Assembly: GCF_014077005.1 (NCBI RefSeq)
Contig: NZ_JACGVC010000033.1
Location: forward strand, 62,001-126,000
Direction of reading: 5' to 3'
DNA length: 64,000 nt
From: Colwellia sp. MB3u-45
Lineage (GTDB): Bacteria > Pseudomonadota > Gammaproteobacteria > Enterobacterales > Alteromonadaceae
Shown: positions 1-9,864 of the stretch, one piece after another
How the letters are laid out: every line of letters begins with the position of its first letter
Numbering within the stretch: position 1 is the stretch's first letter
Position numbers and translations under genes: made by a program
The notes under the pieces: model-generated
Told to the model about the DNA's origin: nothing
Seen by the model: the letters and a program-made list of their open reading frames with translations, nothing else
The model's database searches: none

Positions 1-679
1 ACATAGGTAAGTTTTACACAATAAACAAGAAAGAAATAATAGCGGTATTTTACACGGGTAAAAACAAGCGACAAGAAAAATACCCTGATAATGTCCAAGA
101 TAGTAGCAATAATGTTGTCATAACTTGCTCAGAGTAATTTAAATGATAATTTGCGGCTAACCTCGAGCTAAAGTTAATATTTTCAGGGGTTAACTACAGT
201 ACTAAAAATAACACTAATGACGTTAATGTTAGCAGCACTAACTAACAGCACTAATAATCACTCGCATATACTGCCACTAAACAATAGTTTCAGCTCAGTG
301 GCTTTAGCAAAATTAGCCTTAAGCACTAGCGCAAAAATAGCTGGACCAAGCACACTTTTTTCATGGGTGATGATGTAATTAACGCCAGCTTCGAGTTGAT
401 ATTTTAATCGCTATAGTGGCTGATTTTTAAGCGCTTAATTCAGTCATTAATTCACTCATTAATTACCGCATCAACTCAGGTTAAATTTTATATTTATCTG
501 GCTCAAACATTTGTTTATTAAAGCGTAAATAAAACTAATTTTGTCTACAAAATTAAGTTATTATCAAACAAAATAAAATTACAATAATAAGAAAAAAGCT
601 CGGTAAAAACTTGGATGTTAACTTAGTGGCCTTTTTCAATACTGACATCCTTTTAACCCTTTAAGTGTTTTTTATAGCT
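1..679. other. gene-free AT-rich left edge
   Basis: I see no convincing coding region, RNA gene or repeat in this stretch. It is AT-rich with stops in all frames and probably holds the promoter of the HDOD gene, but I cannot place it. Confidence 0.5.
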
Positions 680-1807
680 ATGTTCAACAAACTATTAAGT
701 CAATTATTTCAAAAAACTGAAAGTAGTACCCCCAATGTATATTTTTTCGAAGAAAGCAGACAAGATGTTGATTCAGAAAAAGAAGTTGAAAATCAGCAGG
801 CTAATAAAAATCGTAATATAAACAATAATACAAACCACGATGGACTGATGTTTTACTCATTTGAAGATGAATATCAACAAAATTTTTATGACTACCTATT
901 AGGCGAATCTAACCAGGTAGAGTCACCAAATGACCATGAACTATCGCAACTTATATCATCAAAAATACAAGGTTTATTGAAAAATCCAAAATTGATTTTA
1001 GATGTATTACCTATATTACCCTTATCTTTAACAAAAATTATTCAGCAGATAAATAACCAAGACTTTGATACTGAAGCTTTAATCCAATTAATTCAGCAAG
1101 AGCCTGCCATTGCCGCAAAGGTTATTGAGCTAGCTAATTCGGTTTATTATAATCGTAACAATAAAGAGATCACGGATCTTAAATCTGCTTTTTTGCTGTT
1201 AGGTGCCAACGGTTTATCAGAAGGCGTTATTAACGGCTTTGTTAATAAGCTAGTACCAAATTCAACTATTTACTTTAGACAATATGGTCAGAAAATATGG
1301 CAACATAGCTTATCTACCGGCATAACAGCAAAAGCACTGGTTGCTAAATCGTCCATAAAAGCTAGTGCAGCTCAAGCTTACTTTATCGGTTTAATTTGTA
1401 ATTTAGGCGACCTTGTCATTTATCAGTTACTCACTGATGCGTTTGCTATTGTTCATCCAGATTGTCAGCCAAACTCTACCTTATTTAAAAATTTGATGGC
1501 TAAAGAATCAAAGAAATTGACTTATTTTATTGCTAAACATTGGAATTTTCCTGATTCAATATTAGACGCATTAGCCTTACAAGCAAAAGTTAAACGCGCA
1601 GCATTATTACCAACATTGCACCATAAAATGCCCCTAGCCTGTTATGTTTATGAAGCAAAAATCATTAGCCAACTTGAGCTAAGACTCGCGCATAGCGCCA
1701 TTGATGATGAATATATTAAAGAAGTGTCAACCTCATTACTTTTCACGGAAGAAGCCAATAATCAGTTGCAGCAAGTATTAGCCGATAAGCAGTTAGAGAA
1801 AACTTAA
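680..1807 (+). CDS. HDOD domain signalling protein
   Basis: Protein of 375 residues. Residues about 100-300 resemble the HDOD domain, an HD-like helical fold without the metal-binding HD pair; the place where an HD-GYP protein would have HD reads GLICNLGD. HDOD proteins are usually regulatory adaptors in stress, motility or c-di-GMP signalling, and no catalytic activity is expected. Residues 1-95 are low-complexity, rich in Asn, Gln and Glu, and look disordered. The ATG at 680 is preferred over the in-frame GTG at 665 because MFNKLLSQLF looks like a genuine N terminus. The Shine-Dalgarno sequence is weak for both. The gene stands alone. Family assignment is from sequence style; the partner is unknown. 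Confidence 0.75.
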   Translation: MFNKLLSQLFQKTESSTPNVYFFEESRQDVDSEKEVENQQANKNRNINNNTNHDGLMFYSFEDEYQQNFYDYLLGESNQVESPNDHELSQLISSKIQGLLKNPKLILDVLPILPLSLTKIIQQINNQDFDTEALIQLIQQEPAIAAKVIELANSVYYNRNNKEITDLKSAFLLLGANGLSEGVINGFVNKLVPNSTIYFRQYGQKIWQHSLSTGITAKALVAKSSIKASAAQAYFIGLICNLGDLVIYQLLTDAFAIVHPDCQPNSTLFKNLMAKESKKLTYFIAKHWNFPDSILDALALQAKVKRAALLPTLHHKMPLACYVYEAKIISQLELRLAHSAIDDEYIKEVSTSLLFTEEANNQLQQVLADKQLEKT

Positions 1808-2403
1808 CATAATAGCCGTTATTTATTTTTACTGAGCTCATGGCATTGTTAAGGTAAGTAATACATCCTAAAAATTCATACCGACGATAACATCAGCACA
1901 AGTATATTATTCGCTCAACTCCATCGAAATATTATGTACTGCTGCACATTTTTGGTCACTATTCAGTGCCTATATAATGACCATAAATATGCAGCCGTAG
2001 TTGTCGTGAGCGCAAACATCAATAACAAACACTGGACTTAAAGTCAGCATTTCATCTTCTCACCCATCACTTCGGTGTTCTAAATTTTTGCGACTCAGTT
2101 GGCTTTCACCGCAAAGAAAGCTGCAGCGAATACTAGGAAAAAATCACCTTTAGTGCATCATAAATCTAACCAGGCGTTCTCTAGCGGTAATTATCAAGCA
2201 CCCGACTTGACTAATGTGCTAATCCTGAAGAGGGCTCGATAATTTGCAATTAACTTTGGCTGTTGTTAATTTTGATAACGATAAGCTTGGTTATAAAAGT
2301 TATCGTTATCAATACACACTTATTATCTTTACAATATTGCTACTGTTTAATTATTTTTTTAATAGTGATCGTTATTAAATGTCACTGTCTGAGTCTCATC
2401 ACC
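1808..2403. other. intergenic region before the MFS gene
   Basis: No gene is recognisable from 1808 to about 2260. The last 140 bases hold the dyad at 2272-2312, listed separately. An open frame runs in from a weak start at 2263, but its first 47 codons overlie the dyad and encode an atypical Leu/Ile-rich run, so I treat them as untranslated. Confidence 0.5.
2272..2312. promoter_or_regulatory. 13-bp dyad upstream of MFS gene
   Basis: Perfect inverted repeat: TTGATAACGATAA at 2272-2284 and TTATCGTTATCAA at 2300-2312, separated by 15 bases. It lies about 92 bp before the MFS start. The GATAAC/GATAAG hexamers resemble halves of Fur- or Zur-type operators, but the spacing is not that of a standard 19-bp Fur box. 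It is a likely operator for the downstream exporter gene; the binding protein is not known. Confidence 0.55.
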
Positions 2404-3612
2404 ATGATTGAAATAAAAACACCCGCTTACCGCCGCGCAAGCTTCGCGTTAGCCTTAGGGTCTTTCCTCGTATTTTGCAACTTGTACATGTTCCAACCTA
2501 TGTTGCCCTTGATGGCTGAAACCTTTAGCGCCAGTGCCATTGAAATTAACTGGTTACTCGCGGCATGTACGTTAACGTTAGCGCTTACTCTTGTGCCATG
2601 GGCTATCGGTTCAGAAATGATTGGCCATCGTAAGGTCATGATACTGAGTCTTTTTTTATTACCATTTACGGGTATAGCCATGTTGCTAGCCGATTCATTG
2701 CTCACGTTAACGCTAACACGCGCGGTGATGGGCATCTCTCTTGCTGGTTTTATAGCCGTTGCAGTCGCATATATGGCTGAAGAATTCACCCCAACAGCCT
2801 TAATACTTGCGATCGGTGGCTATATTAGTGCTAATTCATTAGGGGGAATTTTTGGGCGTTTATATGGTGGTTTTATCACTGAATATTGGGGATGGGAACT
2901 CGCGGTAATAGGTATGGCTATTTTCAGTTTATTCGGTGCGTTACTCGTTAACCGACTGTTACCCGAGCAGCAAAATTTCATCCCAACAAAGGGGCAGTTT
3001 CGCGTTCATAGTCGTCATGTTATTGGTCACTTGAAAGAGCGTAAATTGTGGTTGGCTATGATGATTGGTGGACTAAATTTCTCATTGTTTGTTAACCTTT
3101 ACACGGTAATGGGATTTCGTCTTGTCGCACCACCCTATTCACTGTCAATTAGCTTAACCTCGATGATTTTCTTGTGTTATCTCACCGGTACAATTACCGC
3201 AAAGTTAAGTGGCCGTTGGAGCCAAATTTACAGCCCGATTAGTGGCATAGTATTAGGAACAACAATCAGTGCGATAGGCATGTGGGTTGCAGCTTATGAC
3301 TCATTACCCGCAATGCTTATGGGTTTATTGCTTATTAGTTCTGGCGCTTTTTTCACCCACTCACTTGCTTATGCATGGGTAAGTCAAAAAGCGAGTACAG
3401 CGAAAGCTACTGCCACTGCGTTATACCTTGTACACTATTATGTTGGCGGTAGCCTAGGTGGTTTTTACTTAATTGCCTGCTGGCAGTATGGAAGCTGGAA
3501 TGGCGTACTTACTGGAGGAATGGTGCTTTATAGTTTGATTTATCTGCTCTGTTGGCAATTACACCGCAGTACTTTTTCACCGTTGAAAACAAAGGCACAA
3601 AGCAATATATGA
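2404..3612 (+). CDS. MFS transporter, YnfM-like
   Basis: Major facilitator superfamily protein of 402 residues with about 12 predicted membrane helices. The loop after helix 2 carries SEMIGHRKVMILS, a variant of the MFS motif A region. The overall pattern, with an N terminus followed by FCNLYMFQPMLPLM, resembles the YnfM/DHA1 drug-exporter branch. It would work in the inner membrane as a proton-coupled exporter; the substrate is unknown. The ATG at 2404 is chosen because the 47 codons upstream overlie a regulatory dyad and look unlike a protein. The gene is followed by intergenic DNA and then an insertion sequence, so it is probably monocistronic. Confidence 0.8.
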   Translation: MIEIKTPAYRRASFALALGSFLVFCNLYMFQPMLPLMAETFSASAIEINWLLAACTLTLALTLVPWAIGSEMIGHRKVMILSLFLLPFTGIAMLLADSLLTLTLTRAVMGISLAGFIAVAVAYMAEEFTPTALILAIGGYISANSLGGIFGRLYGGFITEYWGWELAVIGMAIFSLFGALLVNRLLPEQQNFIPTKGQFRVHSRHVIGHLKERKLWLAMMIGGLNFSLFVNLYTVMGFRLVAPPYSLSISLTSMIFLCYLTGTITAKLSGRWSQIYSPISGIVLGTTISAIGMWVAAYDSLPAMLMGLLLISSGAFFTHSLAYAWVSQKASTAKATATALYLVHYYVGGSLGGFYLIACWQYGSWNGVLTGGMVLYSLIYLLCWQLHRSTFSPLKTKAQSNI

Positions 3613-4361
3613 AGCTAGGTGTAGAAGCTGAGTAAAGTTGGAAGCATCTAAATAAAAATGGAAACACCCAATAGGAAAAATCAACTAAAGTTGGAAGCTC
3701 ACCATTCTTTGCGTTAAGCGAAAGCTAGCTATCGGTCGTTTCTTAGGTTAGCTGACTAAGATTTATCGCAATAAATAGTCCGCTTAGGCACCATCAATGT
3801 CATACATTTTTGAATTATTAACAATCACTTTTTGCGCAAGGAATAAGTTAGATTTTATATTGTGAGCGTTGCTCTAGGTCAGCTGTACACCCGTTAGTTG
3901 ACCTAGACAGATCGACAGCTAACTTAATCATTCTTGGTATAGCAGACGTTCCCAAAATCGGTTTTTTGAGACATTTTCTGACAATAAAAAGAAAAATATG
4001 GTTATAGGTGAGAGTACTATGTCTGTCTCCTGCAAGCTCATAGCGGTCTAAAATCACAAGTAATAATCACCTCAATTAATGGTAACTAAGATACGAAAGA
4101 AGACCTTAGCCTTGGCTTATCTAGCGACATTTTAATCGATGAAAATCAGCCCTGTGTTAGATAATAGAATTGTTCTAAATTTCATCAGAAATCTATAAAG
4201 TCTACAATTCTAATTTGATTATAAAATACCAAAGCGGACATTAGATTAATTTGATTTTCGGTATTAAATTCTATGATTCTATGGCGATTCGGGGCACATA
4301 GCGATTTATGGACTTTACTCCCTTAAGCTATGTTTTAGCTAACTATTCAGGAGAACATACA
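3613..4361. other. intergenic DNA and left flank of IS110-type element
   Basis: A 13-bp direct repeat (TAAAGTTGGAAGC) occurs at 3633-3645 and 3686-3698. A perfect 9-bp inverted repeat, TAGAATTGT at 4165-4173 and ACAATTCTA at 4204-4212, lies about 150 bases before the transposase and may belong to the left end of the insertion sequence. No terminal inverted repeats or target duplication could be fixed by eye. Nothing else is recognised. Confidence 0.45.
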
Positions 4362-5372
4362 ATGTTAAAATTTAATGTTATCGGTATTGATTTAGCAAAA
4401 AACGTACTTCAAATCTGTGTTATCAGCAAACATGGTGAATTAGTCAGTAATAAAATGGTCAGTCGTCAAAAATTAAAAGAGAGATTAGCCAAATCATCAC
4501 CTTCGATTGTTGGTATTGAAGGTTATGTTAGTAGCCATTATTGGGGGCTGTTAGCCGAATCATTCGGTCATGATGTGCGTATCATCAGCCCTAAAAAAGT
4601 AAAAGGGTTTCTCGAAGGTCATAAAACAGATGCAAATGATGCGCTTGCTATTGCAAACGCTGCTATGCAAATAGGATTAAAATACAGTAAGCCTAAAAAT
4701 GAAGAGCAACAATCACTTCAATCTCTTGAAGCTATTCGTATTTTTCTTTCTAGGAATATCACATCATTAAGTAACCACATTCGGGCAATGTTATACGAAT
4801 ATGGCATTGTTAGTGCTAAAGGGGCTGCTAGACTAAGAAAGGTTATTGAAGATACGTTTGAAGAAAACAATGCGCTTCCTACTTGCCTGATATCTACATT
4901 ATCAATTGTGGGCACAATATCTAAACTTGAAAAAGCTAAAAACTCGATAGTTCGTCAAATAAAGCCATGCAAGCAACTGATGGCATTAGAAGGTGTCGCA
5001 GAAGTTTGTGTTGGTATGCTTTATTCTTCTATAGGTAATGGAAAACAGTTTAAAAATGGCAGAGAGGCCTCAGCCTTCGTTGGATTAACACCAAAACAAT
5101 ATAGCTCTGGCGGTAAAGTATTCATGATGGGTATTGATAAAAAAGGTGGGGTTAAAGAATTAAGAACCGTTTTATATCAAGTGGCTATGTCAATAGTTAC
5201 ACATTTGCCAGATGAACCGAAAAAAGTTAAGCAAGCCTGGCTAATTCAATTGGTAAAGCGAATCGGTATTAAGCGAACATGTCTTACGCTGGCCAATAAA
5301 ACCCTTAGAACAGCTTGGGCAATGCTCAGGCATGAAAGTAAACATGAGCAACAACAATTAATTGCAGCATAA
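4362..5372 (+). CDS. IS110/IS1111 family transposase
   Basis: Transposase (recombinase) of 336 residues. The N-terminal RuvC-like DEDD domain shows VIGIDLAKN with the first Asp, GIEGYVSS with the Glu, and KTDANDALAIA with the last Asp pair. The C-terminal Tnp domain has GLTPKQYSSGGK, which carries the conserved Ser of this family, followed by KELRTVLYQVA. Members cut and join DNA through both domains, guided by a bridge RNA made from the element's own noncoding end. The ATG at 4362 follows a good Shine-Dalgarno (AGGAG at 4349-4353) with 8-nt spacing. Upstream in-frame codons from 4308 are rejected. The frame is intact, so the element may be active. The SSGGK pattern fits the IS1111 side of the family. 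Confidence 0.92.
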   Translation: MLKFNVIGIDLAKNVLQICVISKHGELVSNKMVSRQKLKERLAKSSPSIVGIEGYVSSHYWGLLAESFGHDVRIISPKKVKGFLEGHKTDANDALAIANAAMQIGLKYSKPKNEEQQSLQSLEAIRIFLSRNITSLSNHIRAMLYEYGIVSAKGAARLRKVIEDTFEENNALPTCLISTLSIVGTISKLEKAKNSIVRQIKPCKQLMALEGVAEVCVGMLYSSIGNGKQFKNGREASAFVGLTPKQYSSGGKVFMMGIDKKGGVKELRTVLYQVAMSIVTHLPDEPKKVKQAWLIQLVKRIGIKRTCLTLANKTLRTAWAMLRHESKHEQQQLIAA

Positions 5373-5820
5373 TAATTCAGCATAAACGTTAAGACCAACC
5401 TATTAAAACCTGTCTATCTCGAAAGTCATAAAGACTGCCATAGCAAAAAGAATAATAGGTGCGCAAACATCATAGGCTAGAGAATAGCTCTCTCAATAAT
5501 AAGCCGTATATACGACGGCATCTTACTTGGTAAGACTTACTTGACATATCGCACTTCTAGTGCTAAAGATACATTTAGATGTCTGATTTAAAATAGAATA
5601 AATAGATGTCTGATTTAAAATAGAATAAATTCTTAATATAATAGTAGTTTATGGATCACAAAGTTTCAGGCTGAATTCACTTTCTTGAACAATAATTTAA
5701 TCACAGGTGCCTTTTTTCTTATTAGGCATAGTTATCTTTAAGCGAAAAATACGGTTTTCTGCCGGTAACGTGCCAACTAACCTGTATTCAATGACGAACA
5801 AATAATATTTGAGGTTCATG
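5373..5820. other. right flank of IS110-type element; possible bridge RNA region
   Basis: There is no gene in these 448 bases. Two adjacent hairpins occur at 5503-5519 (GCCGT/ACGGC) and 5521-5535 (TCTTAC/GTAAGA), with a smaller GAGA/TCTC pair just before them. In IS1111-type elements the structured bridge RNA is encoded in the end downstream of the transposase, so this is the natural place to look. The element's right boundary is not determined. A tandem duplication at 5576-5629 follows, then the leader of the histidine kinase operon. Confidence 0.4.
5576..5629. repeat. 27-bp tandem duplication
   Basis: A 27-bp unit beginning TAGATGTCTGATTTAAAA is present twice, head to tail and identical (5576-5602 and 5603-5629). 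It lies between the insertion sequence and the kinase operon, about 190 bp before the kinase start, and looks like a recent replication slip. Confidence 0.9.
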
Positions 5821-8800
5821 ATGCGTATAACTATTCGATTTAAACTCCTTGTCAGTTTTGTTTTATTTTCCATGCTATTAGTTTTTTCAGCTTATTACGG
5901 TGTTAATTCATTACATGAAGTTAATAACGGTTTTAACGCTCAAAAAATTAAACTTGCGGCGCGTATAAATCAAGGAGTAATTGCAGTATCACGCGCTGAA
6001 AAAAATATTATATTATCAATAGATACCGATGAGATTGATGAGTATATCGATTTTATTCGCTTTACCACCGAAGATATGGAACAACGTCGTCAGTTGTTAC
6101 GTAGCTTAGTTGATGATGAAAGTAATGTATTACTCGATAAGTTTTCTAAAACCTGGGGGGGGTACTTAAGAATAAGCAATAAAATAAACAACTTAGGAAG
6201 GGTTAACGCTAATACACATGCCAGAGAACTATCACAAGGCGAAGCACGGGAAGCATTCGATCGCGCCGCATTAGCAGCACAAAAAATTGCCGATTCAAAT
6301 GAGTTACAAGCCGTTGCCGCCAAAGAGATTGAAATATTAAGAAAAGTTGTTGTTAAAATAAAACTAGGTACTCAATTAGCCTTAGCCTTAACCGAAATGC
6401 AACGGGCAGAAAAAAACTTTATTTTGGCTAAAACACAAAAAGAAATGCAAGAATATATCGCTACCGGTAAATTACGAAAAGAAGAAGTCAGTAATTTATT
6501 TGAAGTATTAAAACCTTTATTAACAGAAGAAGGACGATTACTAGGTAATCGTTTTATTCAATCCTATAACGATTATGAGCTGTTATATAACAAAGTTCAA
6601 GAATTAACCCTCCTTAATACCAATGCCAAAGCGTACAATTTATCTACTGGTAAAGGGCGTCAATTAAATGATTTAGCACAAAAGCAAATGGCTGCCATTG
6701 TTGAAAAGGCGGAATCGGACTTAGATGCCGACAAAGCCGCTAACGACCAGCGCATTGAAGATGCTCGCAACTTCCTCATTACCTTAACCCTCATTAGCCT
6801 TATTATTATCGTTTTTATCGCACTCTTTTTAACCAATACCATTAACAGTTCATTATCTGATGCCATCATTTATTTAAAAAGTATCGCCAAAGGGGATTTA
6901 ACTTCTAGCCTTGAAAAAAAGCGTGATGATGAAATTGGTGAATTAATTGACAACATCAATGCTATTAACGTCTCTCTACAAGAAGTTAACGAAACCACCA
7001 ATAACATTGCCAACGGCAATTATGATCAAAAAATCGTGGAACGTAGTACTCATGATGTGCTTTCCCAGTCTTTAAATGTTATGAGCAAAAGGCTAGCCTC
7101 TATCACCTTAAAAAACAGTGATAATGAATGGTTAGCTCAAGGGCAAATAGAGATTAATAAAGTTATTCGTGACGTCAAAAATGCCAAAGAACTCGCCGAA
7201 GCCATCATCAGCCACACCACACAATACATTAATGGCCAAGTAGGCACTTTCTATGAGCTTGCTGATGATACTGAAAATGAGCAAGATGAATTTTTCCTTA
7301 CAGCCAGCTACGCTTTTACTCACCGTAAAGGCGACAATAATCGCATTACAATAGGGGAGGGTTTATTAGGGCAAGCTGCTTTTGAGAAAAAAATATTATC
7401 GATCACTCATCTACCGGAGCATTACACCCGTATAAATTCATCTCTGGGTGACACCTTACCCAGTAATGCGTTATTGATCCCATTACTTATTGCTAACAAG
7501 GTCGTAGGCGTCATTGAAATAGCGGCTGTTACCGAGTTTACTTCATCACACCTGAAATATTGTGAAGTGATAGCTCAAGCTATCGCGGCGGGTTTACAGG
7601 CGCGTAAAGGTAAAGACAGAATTGATAACTTACTAGCAGATGCACAAAGCCAAACTGAAGAGTTAGCATCACAATCGGAAGAATTAAGGGCGACTAATGA
7701 GCAGCTTGAAGAGAAAAATTCAGCGTTAGATCAACAGAAAAAAGATTTACAAAAACAAGCGGAGGATATCGCCGAGAAAGCCGCTGCCATTGAAGTTAGC
7801 AGCAAATATAAGTCTGAATTTCTCGCCAATATGTCTCATGAATTACGCACCCCGCTAAATAGTTTTTTATTACTGTCTAAAGCATTGAGTGATAATCCCA
7901 AAGGCAACCTGGATGAGGAGCAACTTGAAGATATCAAGATTATTTATGAAGGCGGTACAGATTTACTGCATTTAATAAATGACATTATGGATTTATCTAA
8001 GGTTGAGGCCGGCAAGTTAACACTTCAAAATGAGGAAGTTACATTAGATCACATCTGTAAAAACCTACAGAATTTATTTTCCCCAAGTGCAAAAGATAAA
8101 GCATTAGCCTTCACTGTGACACGAGACGATGACGCGCCGGCAACGATTATTTCGGATCAGCAACGCTTAGAGCAAATATTAAAAAACTTTTTATCAAATG
8201 CTTTTAAGTTTACCCCTTCAGGTACTATTGAATTTACCATTAAGAATGTTCCCAATAATGTTCGTTTTTTACATGCTAACTTACAGCCAACGAGTGCAGT
8301 GGCACTTTCAGTAACTGATACAGGCATCGGTATTGCTGCTAATAAACAACGCGAAATATTTGAAGCCTTCCAACAAGCTGATGGTTCAACCAGCAGAAAA
8401 TATGGCGGCACTGGTTTAGGTTTAACCATTTCTAAAGAATTAGCACACCTGCTTGGTGGTGAAATACAACTCAGTAGTATTCCAGGGCAAGGCTCTACTT
8501 TCACCTTATATTTACCTATTGCTAATGCTGCACTGTCGAATACGACAGAGCACACGATAAACAACTACACCACACCCTCTTTGGTAAATGAACCAATAAT
8601 TGAAATACAACAAAGTCTTATAGAGACCACCCCCATTAATAACGTTGAAAGCCTCATGGGGGATGATAGTCATAACATCAGTGAAGGTGATAATGTTATT
8701 TTGATTATTGAAGATGATGAAGCATTTGCTAAAACCTTATTAAAAATGGTGCGCGGTTATGGTTATAAAGGCCTCGTAGCCACTGATGGTAGAAATGGCT

Positions 8801-9864
8801 TGTATAAAGCGTTTGAATATAAACCTAAAGGCATATTTCTTGATCTGGGTTTACCTGACTTATCCGGTAAAGAGGTATTGGAACAATTGAAGTTCCATTT
8901 ATCGACCAAACATACCCCAGTTCATATCATTACCGGTACAGAAGAAGATACCGAGCTACTGAAAATGGGCGCTCGTAGTTTTGCACAAAAGCCGGTAGAC
9001 GCAGACGATATAGAAAAATTACTACAAGATATTGAATATATCAATTCCGGGGAAATACGAAAAATTCTCATCATCGAAGATGACGAGAATAGTAGGCACG
9101 CCATTAGCCAACTCATTGAAAACAAGGGCATTAAAACATCTAGCATTAATAGCGGTAATGGCGCCCTTACATACCTTCATGATAATGAGGTTGACTGTAT
9201 TATTCTTGATTTAGGCTTACCCGATATCAGTGGTTTTGATTTTTTAGACATATTAGCTGATAACCTTAGTATTAAAAAGACCCCTGTTATTGTCTTTACT
9301 GGCGCAGAACTCGATGATGAGCAGCGCAGTCAACTTAACAAACACTCGGTTAGTTTAATTTTAAAAGATGCGGCTTCACCAGATAAACTATTAGATGAAG
9401 CCTTAATGTTTATGCATAGTATGAGTAAAGATTTATCCTCTACCCAGAAAAAATCCATCTACAATATTCATGATGAAAGCAAGCTACTAACCGGGCGAAA
9501 AGTATTACTGGTTGATGATGATATACGCAATACTTTTGCTTTATCAAAAAACTTGCAACGATTAGGCTTAACCATTTATGAAGCTGACAATGGCCAAACC
9601 GCACTGAATAAATTAGTCCAGCATAATGATATTGAACTAATATTAATGGATATTATGATGCCAGTGATGGACGGCTATGAGGCAATGAAAAAAATAAGAC
9701 AAGACCCCCTTTATAAAGATGTGCCTATTATAGCCTTAACAGCTAAAGCCATGCCGCAAGATCGCGCCAAATGCATTCAAGCAGGGGCAACTGACTACCT
9801 CACTAAACCGATTGATTTTGACAAGTTATGTTCCATGTTAAAAGTCTGGTTATTTAAAAAATGA
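5821..9864 (+). CDS. hybrid sensor histidine kinase with three receiver domains
   Basis: Protein of 1347 residues. In order: membrane helix (about 8-28), a periplasmic helical sensor with two similar halves each carrying RAEKN (58 and 195), second membrane helix (about 318-339), HAMP, GAF (about 455-595), coiled coil, HisKA with SHELRTPLN and phospho-His 673, HATPase with the DTGIGI and GGTGLGL boxes, then three receiver domains with phospho-Asp at about 1008, 1130 and 1277. It senses a periplasmic cue and relays phosphate inside itself. The ATG at 5821 is chosen for GAGG at 5811-5814; the ATG at 5818 is too close. The stop overlaps the CheR start by 4 bases, so the two are translationally coupled. 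Such kinases with CheR and CheB form alternative signalling systems rather than flagellar chemotaxis. The ligand is unknown. Confidence 0.93.
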   Translation: MRITIRFKLLVSFVLFSMLLVFSAYYGVNSLHEVNNGFNAQKIKLAARINQGVIAVSRAEKNIILSIDTDEIDEYIDFIRFTTEDMEQRRQLLRSLVDDESNVLLDKFSKTWGGYLRISNKINNLGRVNANTHARELSQGEAREAFDRAALAAQKIADSNELQAVAAKEIEILRKVVVKIKLGTQLALALTEMQRAEKNFILAKTQKEMQEYIATGKLRKEEVSNLFEVLKPLLTEEGRLLGNRFIQSYNDYELLYNKVQELTLLNTNAKAYNLSTGKGRQLNDLAQKQMAAIVEKAESDLDADKAANDQRIEDARNFLITLTLISLIIIVFIALFLTNTINSSLSDAIIYLKSIAKGDLTSSLEKKRDDEIGELIDNINAINVSLQEVNETTNNIANGNYDQKIVERSTHDVLSQSLNVMSKRLASITLKNSDNEWLAQGQIEINKVIRDVKNAKELAEAIISHTTQYINGQVGTFYELADDTENEQDEFFLTASYAFTHRKGDNNRITIGEGLLGQAAFEKKILSITHLPEHYTRINSSLGDTLPSNALLIPLLIANKVVGVIEIAAVTEFTSSHLKYCEVIAQAIAAGLQARKGKDRIDNLLADAQSQTEELASQSEELRATNEQLEEKNSALDQQKKDLQKQAEDIAEKAAAIEVSSKYKSEFLANMSHELRTPLNSFLLLSKALSDNPKGNLDEEQLEDIKIIYEGGTDLLHLINDIMDLSKVEAGKLTLQNEEVTLDHICKNLQNLFSPSAKDKALAFTVTRDDDAPATIISDQQRLEQILKNFLSNAFKFTPSGTIEFTIKNVPNNVRFLHANLQPTSAVALSVTDTGIGIAANKQREIFEAFQQADGSTSRKYGGTGLGLTISKELAHLLGGEIQLSSIPGQGSTFTLYLPIANAALSNTTEHTINNYTTPSLVNEPIIEIQQSLIETTPINNVESLMGDDSHNISEGDNVILIIEDDEAFAKTLLKMVRGYGYKGLVATDGRNGLYKAFEYKPKGIFLDLGLPDLSGKEVLEQLKFHLSTKHTPVHIITGTEEDTELLKMGARSFAQKPVDADDIEKLLQDIEYINSGEIRKILIIEDDENSRHAISQLIENKGIKTSSINSGNGALTYLHDNEVDCIILDLGLPDISGFDFLDILADNLSIKKTPVIVFTGAELDDEQRSQLNKHSVSLILKDAASPDKLLDEALMFMHSMSKDLSSTQKKSIYNIHDESKLLTGRKVLLVDDDIRNTFALSKNLQRLGLTIYEADNGQTALNKLVQHNDIELILMDIMMPVMDGYEAMKKIRQDPLYKDVPIIALTAKAMPQDRAKCIQAGATDYLTKPIDFDKLCSMLKVWLFKK

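Noticed and set aside
2263-2403. 47-codon extension of the MFS gene
   Set aside because: It overlies the 13-bp dyad, has a TTG-like weak start and an atypical hydrophobic composition; ATG 2404 is better.
3848-4057. 69-residue open frame, minus strand
   Set aside because: No ribosome-binding site or family pattern, and it lies in the flank of an insertion sequence.
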